Below are positions 34,010-45,835 of a DNA stretch of 64,000 nucleotides, in pieces. Source of the stretch: Chamaecyparis obtusa (taxonomy: Eukaryota > Streptophyta > Pinopsida > Cupressales > Cupressaceae); contig BSBK01001534.1 in assembly GCA_027943335.1 (NCBI GenBank), forward strand, positions 1,295,001 through 1,359,000, in the 5' to 3' direction. Position 1 is the first letter of the stretch, and each line of letters starts with the position of its first letter. The position numbers and the translations under genes were made by a program. The notes below the pieces were generated by a model. That model worked only from the letters and a program-made list of their open reading frames with translations, was not told the DNA's origin and ran no database searches.

Positions 34010-36257
34010 TGTTATACACTAAATTTGTGCCTCTGATCTCAAGCTATCATAGTCTTGATAATCCAGTATAACATGGGAATCATCTCAAGGTTGTGGGACC
34101 TTTTGCTAACCAAGATGAGACCTCCAGATTCTAGGCTAGTTCCTCTTGGATAATCACCTTGATTTTCTTTTAAACAGGAAAGTAAACTTTTGAGGGAAAG
34201 GGATAGAAGGAATACATAGAAAGGAAAATGAATGAAAGAAAATCTATCCTACTAGGTGATGCACCGAAACTAGGGTTTGGATCTCAGTATAGAGGAATGA
34301 AACCAGTGAGAGGCTTAGGTCTGGGAGATTAAAACTTACTGAATAGGCTTGCATAAGTGTTTCATGGAAGGGTCTGCAAACAAAAGAGGGTGTTCAGGGA
34401 AAGAGAAAGATTCTTTCACAACAACAAGACTCTTAGGATTAGACAAACAATCTATGCGCTGCAAACAGACAGTCACTCCTATAACTCAGTGTAGGATTGA
34501 GACAAGACTGTTAGGGGCTGAAATATACCCACAAAATATCTAAATCAGATCAAACATAATAACACACATAGTTACAGAAAGAAAGAGGAATCAGGAAACT
34601 TGAGATATCATTGAAAACATGCATACACTTTGATCCAATAAGAGATAATCCACACAAGAAAGCATAGGGACATAAAAAAAATGTCACAGAATTCTTTGCA
34701 ATATCTAAACAATCAATGGGAATTTTACAATTGTAGAAAGTTAAGGGGTAGAAAGAATGCCTTCAATAACCTTTGGGAAAGAAACTTTCCTTTTTTACAA
34801 TTGCTAGATTCTGAGCACTACAGGATCCAAAAAATGATATATACACCCCTCAACTGCACGCAGACAGGAGTCAAAAAAACTAACCAAGGTTACAGATTAA
34901 ACAATTTAATAACCAACCCTAGTAGTCAAATCTGATTATAAAAGATATCCCTACAACATTAAAACTAATCAGATAAAAGAACCATCCTTGTACCGAAATC
35001 AACCTACAGACACAATAGCCTGGATTCATCAACCTCTCTGCAAATTGGCCTTGCCATGAATGCACAAACGTACCCTGCTGGGACAAAGAATCGACCCTTG
35101 ATGGCTGCCCACACCTCCCTCATCAACTCTACAACCTGCAACTAGAAAATGTCCTAGCAAAATCAATTTTTTGAGCTACCACACCGCTGCAACCATCTCA
35201 TAGAAAAAAGCCCGCCAAAACTGGCCGCACTACTTAAAAATACCACTAGTCACATGATCGCATGAGTTAAAAAATCCTCATGAGATCATACGACAAGCCT
35301 CTTTGAATCCACCCTCACCACGCAAGACACATGGCCCCGCCAAATACCCAAACTACCAACCACGCGGACCAACAGGAACCGAACACCTCAGTTGGACCCA
35401 TGACCACACCACAGGAAATGACCCTTAGAATCCAACGATGGTCGCATGATCACATGGGATCGGAAGATCCCATGTGAACATGCGACCACTGTAGATCTCA
35501 CATCTATGGGGCCACATGCTACCGGGCCTGCAACAACCTTCGCTGACCGCCAGCCAGCCACTAAGAAGTAGACACATCACCAGCCACGGACCCACCAGTA
35601 ATTGCCAAAGTCCCTGCTGACCACTGATGGTTTGTCGCATGGTCGCATGGGCTTGAAAGATCCCATGCGATCATGCAACCAACTGGAAGATGCTACCCGA
35701 TGACCGAACACGTCACCACTGAAATCATTAACGGTTTGTCGCATGGTCGCATGGGCTCGGAAGAGCCTATGTGATCATGCGACCAACCATAAGATGTTAG
35801 CCACTGACCACCACCTCGTTGTTTGCTTGACTACTGACTAGCCCCGCGATGACGTTAGAAACTAGGACCCACCTAGTCATGATAGCGTGCTTGGGAAATA
35901 TGCCACCTCACTCAAAAAATGTGGACCCACTGAGATTCTAATCTGACCATTGTTGCATGATCTCATGGGCTTGAAAGATTCCATGAGATTATGCGACAGT
36001 CATTGAATCTCCACTGCACTTGCATGACTATGAGGAACTAGGACCCGCCTGGTCGGAGTTGCACACTTGAAGGTCAAAAACATAGAGGGTTTTCAAACTG
36101 GAGGTTGAAAACATAGAGAATTTTGGGGAGAAGGTCGAAAACACACTGGGTTTTCGGACCAAAAGGTAGAAAACACACTAGGTTTTCGACACTTGAGCAC
36201 TTCTTTGGAAAATAGGACTGTGGCCAAAATGAATGATAGGGAATTTTTTGGGTAACA
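34010..36257 (-). repeat. LARD-like 5' LTR, full length (2248 bp)
   Basis: TG..CA termini (plus-strand start TGTTATACAC, end GGGTAACA). It contains five copies of a 46-bp palindrome (listed separately) and, near its outer end, several repeats of GAAAACACAC(T)..GGGTTTTCG type (36060-36195). Confidence 0.9.
35249..35997. repeat. five 46-bp imperfect palindromes inside the LTR
   Basis: Copies at 35249-35294, 35441-35486, 35634-35679, 35738-35783 and 35952-35997, all exactly 46 bp. Each reads roughly GTCGCATGATCGCATGGG, an 8-10 nt spacer, and the reverse complement, so each can form a hairpin or bind a dimeric protein. The truncated partner LTR keeps two (31764-31809 and 31956-32001). Spacing is irregular (about 104-214 bp). 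Confidence 0.9.
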
Positions 36258-37316
36258 GTTACTATGGAGATAGATATTTAATTCTATTTGTTGATGATTA
36301 CACTAGATTGATGACTGTAATGTTTTTAAAAGAGAAATCTAAGGCATTTAAGATGTTTAAATGGTATAAAGAAAAAGTAGAGAAAGAACCCAGGAAAGAA
36401 CTAAAATGATTGAGATCTAACAGAGGTGATGAATTTATTTATGATGAATTTACTAACTATTGTAATGAGCATGGTATAAAAAGATAGGTTTCTACCCTGA
36501 GAACACCTCAGTAGAATGGGATTATTGAAAGGAGGAATAGATCAATTTTTGATTGCACGGGGACACTAATGTTACAAAAGAATGTGGCTCAGACATAATG
36601 GAGAGAGGCAGTCAACATGACTGTATATGTTTTGAACTGAGTACAATTGAAGAAGGACACAAACAAAACACCCCACGAATTATGGTTTGGTCACAAACCG
36701 ACTGTAAGTTACTTAAAAAATTTTGGTAGAAAATGTTTTATTCTGAAAGATGAAAGAAATGGAAGGTTTGAATCTAAAGGGGATGAAGGGATATTTCTTG
36801 GATATTCCACTAAAAGAAAAGCTTATAAGTGTCTGAATAAAGTTACTAATAAAATTATTCAAAGTTGCAATATCAAAGTTGATGAATTTGATGATAAAAA
36901 TGGTGAAGAAAGCTCTAGGGAGCCGGAAGACTATGGTAGATTCACTTATATTGAACAACCAGAGTACCTATCGAAGCCACAAGCTGAGTCAACCGAGCAT
37001 CAGGAAAACAACACCGAGGAACAAAAAAGGGAAATCGACGATCAGGAAGGAGCTACCGAGCAAGCAAATGAACCTGAATAGGATGAACAAAAAAAGAAGA
37101 GATCAAGTATTGGCAAGATTTGTTAGAAGACATCATCTTGAGAACCAAATCATTGGAGACAAGCAAGCTGGCATGCTGACAAGAAGTAAGTTAAGACAAG
37201 GTACATGCTTAGTTTGTGAGTTTGGACTGAAAATTGTTAAAGTTGCACTAGAGAATGATGAATGGGTAAATGCAATGAATGAAAAGATAGAACAGATAGA
37301 GAAAAACAAGACATGG
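36258..37316 (+). pseudogene. copia internal copy 1: integrase core and linker (middle part)
   Basis: Resumes after the LARD-like insertion with YYGDRYLILFVDDYTRL-type integrase sequence (stops and changes included). RSNRGDEF stands where the core has RSDRGGEF, then GIKR-stop-VS near 36480 and RTPQ-stop-NG near 36511. An open stretch, 36647-37081, holds ELWFGHKPTVSYLKNFG and EGIFLGYSTKRKAYKCLN. The linker (MLTRSKLRQGTC) leads toward RT, and the second nested element enters at TRP in KNKTW. Integrase would insert cDNA; this one cannot be made. Confidence 0.88.
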
Positions 37317-37699
37317 TGTTAGCTTGTGGTGACTGATCAAGAAAGTACTATCTAGGAAAGTACTGTACACTTCTCCTCCCAACCTCACCGGGGTAATATT
37401 GTACTCATTCTAACCCTAAAGTGGAAAAATATTGTATAATATGGCTTAGGGTTAGAGATTTAATAATGTATGATTTTAGTACTTATGGTGGAATTGAGCT
37501 ATAAGGGATTACAGATTGTAATCAGGTTGTAATCATTGGATAATAATAATATTGGACTCACTGTTGGTGGACGTAGCCCAGGGATTGGGTGAACCACATT
37601 AAATATTTGTGTATTGTGTTCTCTTCTATGTGGTTTATTATTTTCTGATATTGGTTATATTTGCATGTAATTATTATTTCTACCTTGCTAATCCTAACA
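37317..37699 (+). repeat. 5' LTR of nested copia (383 bp)
   Basis: Pairs with 41884-42290 (407 bp). The length difference is mainly a block near the start (after CTCACCG) that differs between the two. Confidence 0.93.
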
Positions 37700-37701
37700 A
37701 G

Positions 37702-37713
37702 TGGTATCAGAGC
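37702..37713 (+). promoter_or_regulatory. primer-binding site, initiator Met tRNA type
   Basis: TGGTATCAGAGC, unmutated, 2 nt after the 5' LTR. Confidence 0.95.
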
Positions 37714-37787
37714 GACATTGTTTTTTTAGTTACCCTCTACAGGAAGATCTCACAATTTGGTTGGAGTCTCACGGTTGAGTGGGAGTA

Positions 37788-40700
37788 ATGGTAGACAAGG
37801 TTAGGCTGAAGGTTGACAAGTTTAATGGGTAGAACTTTTAGTTATGGAAAATGTAAATGGAGGACTATCTCTATCAGAAGGATCTATGGCGGCCGTTGGA
37901 AGGAAAAGCCAACAAACTAGCAAGCATTTTTTATGAGGACTAGGTAATTCTTGATAGAAAGGCTCTTGGTAGTATTCAATTATGCTTGGCATAATCGGTG
38001 GCATTCAATATTACACAAGAAATGATGACTGAAGATTTGATGATTACCCTAGCGAAGTTGTATGAAAAGCCCTCCACTTCAAATAAGGTATTTCTCATGA
38101 AGCGTTTGTTTAATATGAAAATGGTGGAAGGTGGGTCATTTGTTGATCATTTAAATGAGTTTAATATAGTTACCAGTCAATTAACTTCTATCAATATTAT
38201 TTTTGATGAAGAAGTCAGGTCTCTTTTGATTTTGTGTTCTTTGCCTGAAAGCTGGAATGGCTTGGTAATGGCTATTAGTAATTCTATTTCTGGTTCTAAT
38301 ACCCTAAAATATGATGATATTATTGGTGTTATTCTGAGTGAGGAAATTCATAGGAAAAGCACAGGTGGATCCACATCAGGTAGTGTCTTAAACGCACAAA
38401 GCAGGGGTAGAACCAATGAGAGAGGAAACAACTCTAGAAATCATGGGAAATCAAGAGGAAAATCAAAGGGAAAGAGGTCTGAATCCAAAGGGCCAAATGA
38501 TTGATGGTACTGTGGAAAACTAGGTCATAAGAAGAAATATTGCTAGTCTTGGAAGAATAAAGAAGGAGACAAACAAGAAGGTAACAAGGAGGCAAATGTG
38601 GTAAGTAATAAACCCGAAGAGGATGCCTTGCTTCTTTCTTTAGAAAGTATTGATGATTCATGGGTTTTAGATTCTGGGGCTTCATTTCATGCTACACCCC
38701 ATAGACGTTACTTTCTTGATTATGTCCAAGGGGATTTTGGGCAAGTTTATTTGTGCAATAATGAGCCCTGTCAAATAGTTGGAAAGGGAGAAATTAAGAT
38801 TAAGTTGCAGAATGGGAATCATTGGCTACTACAAGAGGTAAGACATGTTCCAGGACTGAGTAGGAATTTAATTTTAGCAGGGCAATTGGGTGATGAGGGT
38901 TGCACAGTTACTTTTAATGATAGAGATTGGAAGGTTTCAAAAGGTTCCTTAGTAGTAGAAAAAGGTGTGAAAGTAGGCACCTTATATCTTTGTACAGGTC
39001 ATACTGTTCCTTCTACTTTAATTGTTTTAGAAGATAATGAATGTTCAGGAACAATGGCTGCAGTTGAGTAGGAAGAACATCAAACTATTGTTGTAGGTTC
39101 TGACACATCACTTTGGCACAAAAGACTCAGTCACATGAATGAAAAAGGTATTAAATTACTTCATTCAAAGAAAGTTTTACCTAGTCTGAAATGTGTCAAT
39201 ATGGATTTCTGTGAAAGTTGGGTTTATGGAAAACAAAAGAGAGTTAGTTTTGTAAAGAGTGGGAAGGAAAAGAAAAATGAGAGATTAGAGCTTGTGCATA
39301 CAGATGTATGGGGACTAGCTCAGGTATCTTCCCTTAGTGGCTCTCTATATTATGTTACATTTATAGATGATGCAACAAGAAAAGTATGGATTTATTTCCT
39401 TAGATAGAAATCTGATGTATTTCAAACTTTTAAGAAATGGAAATGCTTGGCTGAGAATGAGACTGGTAAAAGGTTAAAATGTCTCAGATCTGATAATGGA
39501 GGTGAGTATTGTAGCATAGAATTTGAAGATTATTGTTCCTCTAATGGTATTCATAGGTAGAAAACTATACCAAGGACTCCACAAGAAAATGGAGTGGCTG
39601 AATAGATGAACAGGACAATAATGGAGCGTGCAAGGAGTATGAGGTTGCATGCTAGGCTGCCCAAAAACATGTGGGTAGAGGCTATGAACACTGTTGTTTA
39701 TTTAATCAATAGAGGCCCCTCTACTCCTTTGGACTATGGTATTCTAGAGGAAGCATGGAGTGGTAAGAAGGTGAGTTATTCTTTTCTCAAAACTTTTGGT
39801 TGTGAAGCTTTTGCACATATAGATTCTGAATATAGAACCAAGCTGGAAGCCAAGTCAAAGAAATGTGTGTTTGTTGGATATGGCATTGATGAATTTGGTT
39901 ATAGGCTTTGGGATTTTGAAAATCATAAAATTTTAAGAAGCAGGGATGTCATATTCAATGAGAAAGTATTGTACAAAGATCTATTGCAGCAGCATGAGAA
40001 GAAAGAAAATGACTATGTAGTACTTGATGATACTCCAAAAGATGATGTTCTAGTAGTTTCTTATTCTCTACAACAATAAAAACAACAAATACCACACACC
40101 CCAATGAATTTTAGACAGTCAACAAGGCTAAGTAGACCTCCAAAGAGATTCTCTCCCTCTTTGTATTCTATTTTATTAACAGATGCTGGTGAACCTGAAT
40201 GTTATAATGAAGTTGTGCAAGTGGATACAAAGCTTCAATGGGAGTTTGCAATGACAAATGAAATGGACTCTTTGCTGCAAAATCAAACATGGGATTTATG
40301 TAAGTTACTTGTAGGTAAAACGTCTTTATAGAATAAATGATTTTATAGGATAAAAGAAGAGGATGGAGATAAGAAAAGATTTAAAGCCAGGTTAGTTGTA
40401 AAAGGATTTGCATAGAAAAAGGGTATTGATTTTGATGAGATATTTTCTCCAGTTGTTAAAATGACTTCTATCCATACTGTTTTAAGTATTGTGGCTACTG
40501 AAGATTTGCATTTAGAGTAGCTTGATGTTAAAACAACTTTTCTTCATGGTGATTTGGATGAAGAAATATATATGGCCTAGCCACAAGGATTTGAGGTCAA
40601 GGGTAAGGAGAATTTGGTGTGCAGATTGCAGAAAATTTTATATGGCTTAAAGAAAGCACCTCGGCAATGGTATATTAAGTTTGACACTTTTATGAATGAG

Positions 40701-41747
40701 AATGGATACACTTGATTTAATTCTGACCATTGTGTTTATTTTAAGAGGTTGGATGATGATAGCTACATTATTTTATGTTTATATGTTGATGATATGCTTT
40801 TAGCTGGGTCTAACATGGATCACATTAAGGGGTTGAAACAATAGTTAGCACATTCATTTGCTATGAAGGATTTGGGGGCAGAAAAACAAATCCTTGGTAT
40901 GAAAATTTGCAGAGATAGGAAAAATAGGAAATTGTCTCTATCTCAGGCTGATTATATTGAGAAGGTGTTGCAACGTTTCTCTATGGAGAATGCCAAAGCT
41001 GTTACCAGACCTTTGCCTAGTCATTTGAAATTGACTAAGGATATGTGTCCCAAGACACTAGAAGAAGAGACTAAAATGTCTAAGGGACCTTATGCTTTAG
41101 CTGTAGGGAGCTTAATGTATGCTATGGTATGTACTAGGCCAGATATTGCACATGCAGTGGGAGTCGTTAGCCGGTATATGAGTAACCCTGGTATTGAGCT
41201 TTGGAATGTAGTCAAATGGATTCTTAGATATTTGAGAGGTACATTCAATAAGTGTTTACACTTTGGGGGTTCTACTACTACTACTGTACAAGGCTATGTT
41301 GACTCAGATTTGGCAGGAGATATAGATAGTAGGAGGAGTACTATAGGTTATGTATTTACTGTTGGTGGGACAATAGTGAGTTGGATTTCTTGACTACAAA
41401 AGGTGGTTTCTTTATCCACTACAGAGGCAGAGTATGTTGCTACTACAAAGGCATCCAAGGAGATGATATGGCTTCAATTCTTCATGGAATAATTGGGACA
41501 TCCACAGATGGATAATTGTTTACATATAGATAACCAAAGTGTCATTCATCTTGTGAAGAATTCTGCTTTGCACTCAAAGACAAAACACATATAGTTGTGG
41601 TACCATTTCATTCAGTTAGTTTTGGATGATGGGAAGTTAAAGCTGAAAAATATTCATATAGATGATAATCCAACAAATATGTTTACAAAGGTACTAACAA
41701 GGGAGAAGTTGAACTCATGTTCAGCTTCAGTTGGTCTTCTAGACTGA
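37788..41747 (+). pseudogene. copia gag-pol, single frame with about 22 internal stops and no frameshift
   Basis: ATG 37788 to TGA 41747, 1320 codons in one frame. In order: gag (LMITLAKLYEKPSTSNKVFL, FNMKMVEGGSFVDHLNEF), zinc knuckle remnant (WYCGKLGHKKKYC, intact CX2CX4HX4C pattern), protease (WVLDSGASFHATP), integrase ([59 protein letters not shown]), RT ([31 protein letters not shown]) and RNase H (SLMYAMVCTRPDIAHAVGV, YVDSDLAGDIDSRRSTIGY, STTEAEYVA). Stops are 14 TAG, 4 TAA and 4 TGA by my count. Nearly all lie where the family has Gln, Arg or Trp. The catalytic Asp pairs remain. It would be functional-looking but for the stops. Confidence 0.93.
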
Positions 41748-41872
41748 ACAGGATAAAGGAACAACTGAGTCCAAGGTGGTTTGATCTAGTGGGAGCCTCA
41801 TATGGTAGTGGTATTGTTACAGGATCAGTCTCCACGTGGGAGGTTTTTTAGTGTGGATACTGATCAATCACC

Positions 41873-41883
41873 AAGTGGGAGAT
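41873..41883 (+). promoter_or_regulatory. polypurine tract of nested copia
   Basis: AAGTGGGAGA plus T directly before the 3' LTR start at 41884. Confidence 0.8.
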
Positions 41884-42290
41884 TGTTAGCTTGTGGTGAC
41901 TGATCAAAAAAGTACTATCTAGGAAATTACTGTACACATCTCCTCCCGACCTCACCGATATATTTTTGATAATTTTTGGGCCAACATATTGTAACACATT
42001 CTAACCCTAAAGTGGCAAAATATTGTATAATATGGCTTAGGGTTAGGGATTTAATAATGTATGATTTTAGTACTTGTGAAAGAATTGAGCTGTAAGGGAT
42101 TATGAATTGTAATCAAGTTGTAATCACTGGATAATAATAATATTAGACTCGTTGTTGGTGGACGTAACCCAGGGATTGGGTGAACCACGTTAAATATTTG
42201 TGTATTGTGTTCTCTTTTGTGTGGTTTATTGTTTTTTGATATTGGTTATATTTTCATGTAATTTTTATTTCTACCTTGCTAATCCTAACA
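41884..42290 (+). repeat. 3' LTR of nested copia (407 bp)
   Basis: Starts TGTTAGCTTGTGGTGACTGA, ends CTAATCCTAACA, and is followed by the target duplication CATGG. Confidence 0.93.
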
Positions 42291-43741
42291 CATGGACCTT
42301 AGTACCTAGACCAAAAGATAAGAATGTTATCGATACTAAATGGATTTTCAGGAATAAGCTGAATGAGAATGGAGGGGTTACAAGGAACAAAGCTAGACTT
42401 GTATGCAAGGGATATGCACAAGAGGAAGGTATATATTATGGTGAAACTTTTGTGCCTATTGCTAGACTAGAGGCATTCTTCATGTTACTTGCATACGCAA
42501 CACATAAGAAGTTTAAAGTCTATCAAATGGATGTTAAGTTTTCTTTTATGAATGGGATACTAGAAGAGGAGGTCTACATAGAACAACCAGAAGGGTTTGT
42601 TGATCCAGACAAGAAAGACATGGTATGTAGACTACACAAAGCTTTATATGGTTTAAATAAAGCACCTAGAGCCTGGTATGAAAGGCTGCATACTTATTTG
42701 TTAAGTATAGGTTTTGTTAGAACTAGTGAAAACAATAATTTGTATATGAAAGGAGAATCTGATGACACTATTTTGATTGCTGAAATATTTGTGGATGATA
42801 TAATTTTTGGAGGACAAGATCATATATGTAAATCATTTGCTGATGAGATGCGAAAAGAATTTGAAATTTCTATGTTTGGAGAGATTAAGTTATTTCTAGG
42901 CTTGCAGGTTTTTTAGTAGAATGATGGAATTTTCATCACACAATCAAAGTACATAAAGGAAGTATTGAGAACATTTGGCATGGAAGATGCTAAAATAGTT
43001 GGAACATTGATGATCATAGGATGAAAATTGACTAAAGATGATGAATATACAGAAGTAAACTAGACATTGTACTGATCTATGATTGGTAAATTGATGTATG
43101 TAGTACACAGTAGACTAGATATTGCACATGCTGTGGGAATTGTTGCTATATTTTTTGCAAATCCTAAGGATTCACACATGGTTGCTACAAAAATAATCTT
43201 AAGATACCTAAAGAAAATAGAGGAATATGGATTATGGTATCCTAAGGAAGGAAAATTTTAACTAAGAGTCTACACCGACGCAGATTAGGCTGGAAATATA
43301 GATGACAGAAAGAGTACCACCAGAGGAGCATTTTTCTTTGGTGAAAGACTTGTTACTTGGACAAGTAAGAAACAACCTTGTATTTATCAATCTACTACCA
43401 AAGTAGAATATGTTGTTGCTATTACAAACTATTCAAACATTGCTTACATCAAGCAAGTGTTGGAAGGGATGAATGAGGTAATCATTGAGCCGCTGATTAT
43501 ATATTGTGACAACACTAGTATAATAAATATTTCTAAGAATCTTGTAATGCACTCAAATACCAAGCATATTTCTATTAAGTATCACTACTTAAGAGAAAAA
43601 GTATAGGAGAAGCAAGTAAAACTGGAATATGTTACATCAAAAGAGCAACTTGTTGATATTTTTACCAAGCCTCTACCGAAGGAAACTTTTGAATGCTTGA
43701 GGACTAGACTTGGGGTGCATACCCTATCTACTGGTCACTAA
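42291..43741 (+). pseudogene. copia internal copy 1: reverse transcriptase and RNase H
   Basis: Resumes at [13 protein letters not shown] and stays open to 42916: [63 protein letters not shown] (the YVDD-type catalytic box, here FVDD) and FLGLQVF then TAG. RNase H follows in the same frame with stops: SMIGKLMYVVHSRLDIAHAV, YTDAD then stop then AGNIDDRKST, TWTSKKQPCIYQSTTKVEY, CDNTSIINISKNLVMHSNTK, ending LGVHTLSTGH and TAA (43739-43741). Frame is kept; the breaks are stops. Confidence 0.9.
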
Positions 43742-44282
43742 TGTGATCTGGAGGTTGCATCAACATAATCTTATCAGAAGATCATTCATGTTGATGCAAC
43801 ATAGTTCAACTTTGGAGTCTGTCTAAGGTTGTGCAAGATTTCAGGAACAATGATTTGCATAATAGTATACTGAGATACATTGTATTCACCGAACAACAGA
43901 GAGTCACATGGATAATGTAGAGCTATATGCTTTATGTTTTTCTTTGGCATTGGTGTCAAAGGGAGAGATAAACAATTATTAAAAACCAAGAGATCGCTGG
44001 AACATCTAAGGGAGAGATAATCTGAGAAAGTTAGGGAGAGTTTTGAAGATTTGTTGTTGAGAACAAAAGAAGGAATCTGAAAGGTGGAAAGATCATATCT
44101 GCAAAGGAAAGTCTACACTTGCAATGCTGTCATGTAACGTAGTGATTAAACATATTTAATATCAAGCTAGGAAGATCTTACCAAGCTACAACATTTTCTT
44201 ACATACTTGTAGAATACATGTTTGGTATGTGTATGGTATATTTCATATTACATGAGTTTCCATCAATGCCAAAGGGATAAAT
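43742..44282 (+). other. 3' non-coding region and polypurine tract of copia copy 1
   Basis: No coding capacity. Contains several GGGAGAGAT motifs and the purine tract AAAGGGATAAA (44271-44281) directly before LTR B. Confidence 0.75.
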
Positions 44283-45769
44283 TGATGAACTAAAACTGAT
44301 TGAAAACCTGATTGATGAACTACAAATGATTAGAGATCGCCGAATACTGAAATGATATGTAAGATAATTAAATCAGTCATTATGTTGTCATTGATGTCAA
44401 ATAGTTTTGACAGTACTTATCATGATAGTTGAAAATATATAAACATCTATAAAAGAGGAGAAAAGATGAAGAGCTAAGATATCTACATATACAAAGATGG
44501 ATATGACAGATGAGGATAAGGAATACTCTTGGTAACTTATTGATGAGTCTAGGATTTCATATTGTTGACTTGATTATGTTACAATAATCTGTTATGAAGT
44601 TGGAAGAAAAACTTAACAAAGTAGTGTGGTCGGTAGATGAAGCACATCAATATACACCAAGCCAATGTAGTGTATATCAAGCAATAGTATTAACCAAGAT
44701 TGTGTTCACCGATGCATTTCTTTGTTAACCAAGTATGGATGAAAGAACTAAATGTTTAGTTAAGCTGAAAGAAATTGATGAGCTAGAATGTGTATGATTT
44801 CAAGGTGGAAGATAAAGTTTGTTTTGAGATCAACGACTAACAAAATTCAAAGCAGATGTAGAGGATGGAATCAAAATGAGGTATTGACACATCTTTTCAG
44901 GAAGGTTTAAGTAACAAAATCAATGAAGGAGATTAAGCGGCAAAATCTAATGGATGAAAAGAAAATAGTTTACTTATCTATATAAGAGACATTGGTTTCA
45001 TTGCTAAAAAGGATGCTAGAAGAAGGAGACTACAAAGATATCATGTGAACACAGCTTCATGCATGCCTGATCAGACAGGTTGAAGAAGAACCAAACTACA
45101 GAATAGTATCGAGCATCAAAAAACTTTACCGAGGATAGTAAGTTATTGAATATTGATGAACTAAATTGAAATATTGATCAGAGGATTTTTAAGGGATTAG
45201 AATAGATCTGAAAATCTACAAAATCAAGTTGTATTGTAATCAGACCACCTACTGTTTCATTTTAACCATTGTAACAGAAAAATCTCTTAACCGAGTGGAC
45301 TTGAAAGTCTTGTTATGTTATTCATAGAGTGTACAATGTTATCCTATCAACCCCATAGTGAATGTTGGTTGGATGATAATTGTTAGTGTTAAATCCTCTA
45401 ATAAGGTCACACCTTACAATGTGTTTTGTAACCTTTAACAGGGTTGGCTCTTCACCGAGCTCACTTCAGAAGAGTGAAAATATTTTGGGTTACTGGTCCC
45501 AGGTGGATTTTCCCTTTACAAGGTTTCCACGTTAAATCTTTGTGTTATGTGTTTATGTGGTGATTGTTTGGTTATCATACTTTACATGTTGCATATTTTA
45601 TTTGGTCGGTAATCTCTATGAGCAATTAATTGGTAATCGGTAATTACACAAACAGTTTAGTATTTTACATTTACTGAGCTGCAGAATTAGCTAAATTTGT
45701 TTTAAGTGATACATTTTGTAATTTAGGACTATGGATAACTGATTCACCCCCCTCTAAGCTATTTTAACA
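44283..45769 (+). repeat. copia composite LTR B (shared middle LTR, 1487 bp)
   Basis: Serves as the 3' LTR of copy 1 and the 5' LTR of copy 2. Starts TGATGAACTAAAACTGATTG, ends GCTATTTTAACA. The terminal hairpin is damaged (TCTAAGCTAT). Confidence 0.92.
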
Positions 45770-45770
45770 A

Positions 45771-45783
45771 TTGGTATCAAAGC
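45771..45783 (+). promoter_or_regulatory. primer-binding site of copia copy 2, mutated
   Basis: TTGGTATCAAAGC after LTR B; one G to A change from the copia consensus. Confidence 0.88.
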
Positions 45784-45835
45784 ATATTGGTTGCTTGGAA
45801 TAGATTTTTAAGGACTTCAGTAGAAAGATCACAAA

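Larger units (their letters stand above)
30526..36257 (-). mobile_element. LARD-like LTR retrotransposon nested in the copia integrase gene, 5.7 kb
   Basis: Flanked by the 5-bp duplication GTTAC (30521-30525 and 36258-36262); removing it restores the copia reading. The minus strand begins TGTTACCC at 36257. Its full 5' LTR is 34010-36257 (2248 bp), followed by TTTCTGGCACGCCCAGTGAG (33990-34009), a gypsy-type primer-site region. The internal region (32107-33989) carries no RT, integrase or zinc knuckle. The 3' LTR (30526-32106) lacks its first ~670 bp, and its outer TG has become TA. A non-autonomous large retrotransposon derivative is the best label. Confidence 0.85.
37317..42290 (+). mobile_element. 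complete Ty1-copia element nested in the composite, 4974 bp
   Basis: TG..CA ends (TGTTAGCTTGTGG .. CTAATCCTAACA) with the 5-bp target duplication CATGG (37312-37316 and 42291-42295). LTRs are 37317-37699 and 41884-42290, the primer site is 37702-37713, the polypurine tract is just before 41884, and one gag-pol frame fills the interior. Removing it joins the host's KNKTW to [11 protein letters not shown]. Confidence 0.95.

Noticed and set aside
35249..35997. Regular 46-bp palindromes resembling a CRISPR array
   Set aside because: Eukaryotic LTR context, unequal spacers of about 60-170 bp that are not spacer-like, and a second copy set in the partner LTR.
37702..37713. tRNA-like sequence (TGGTATCAGAGC) after LTRs
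   Set aside because: These are primer-binding sites complementary to a tRNA 3' end. No cloverleaf can be drawn around them.
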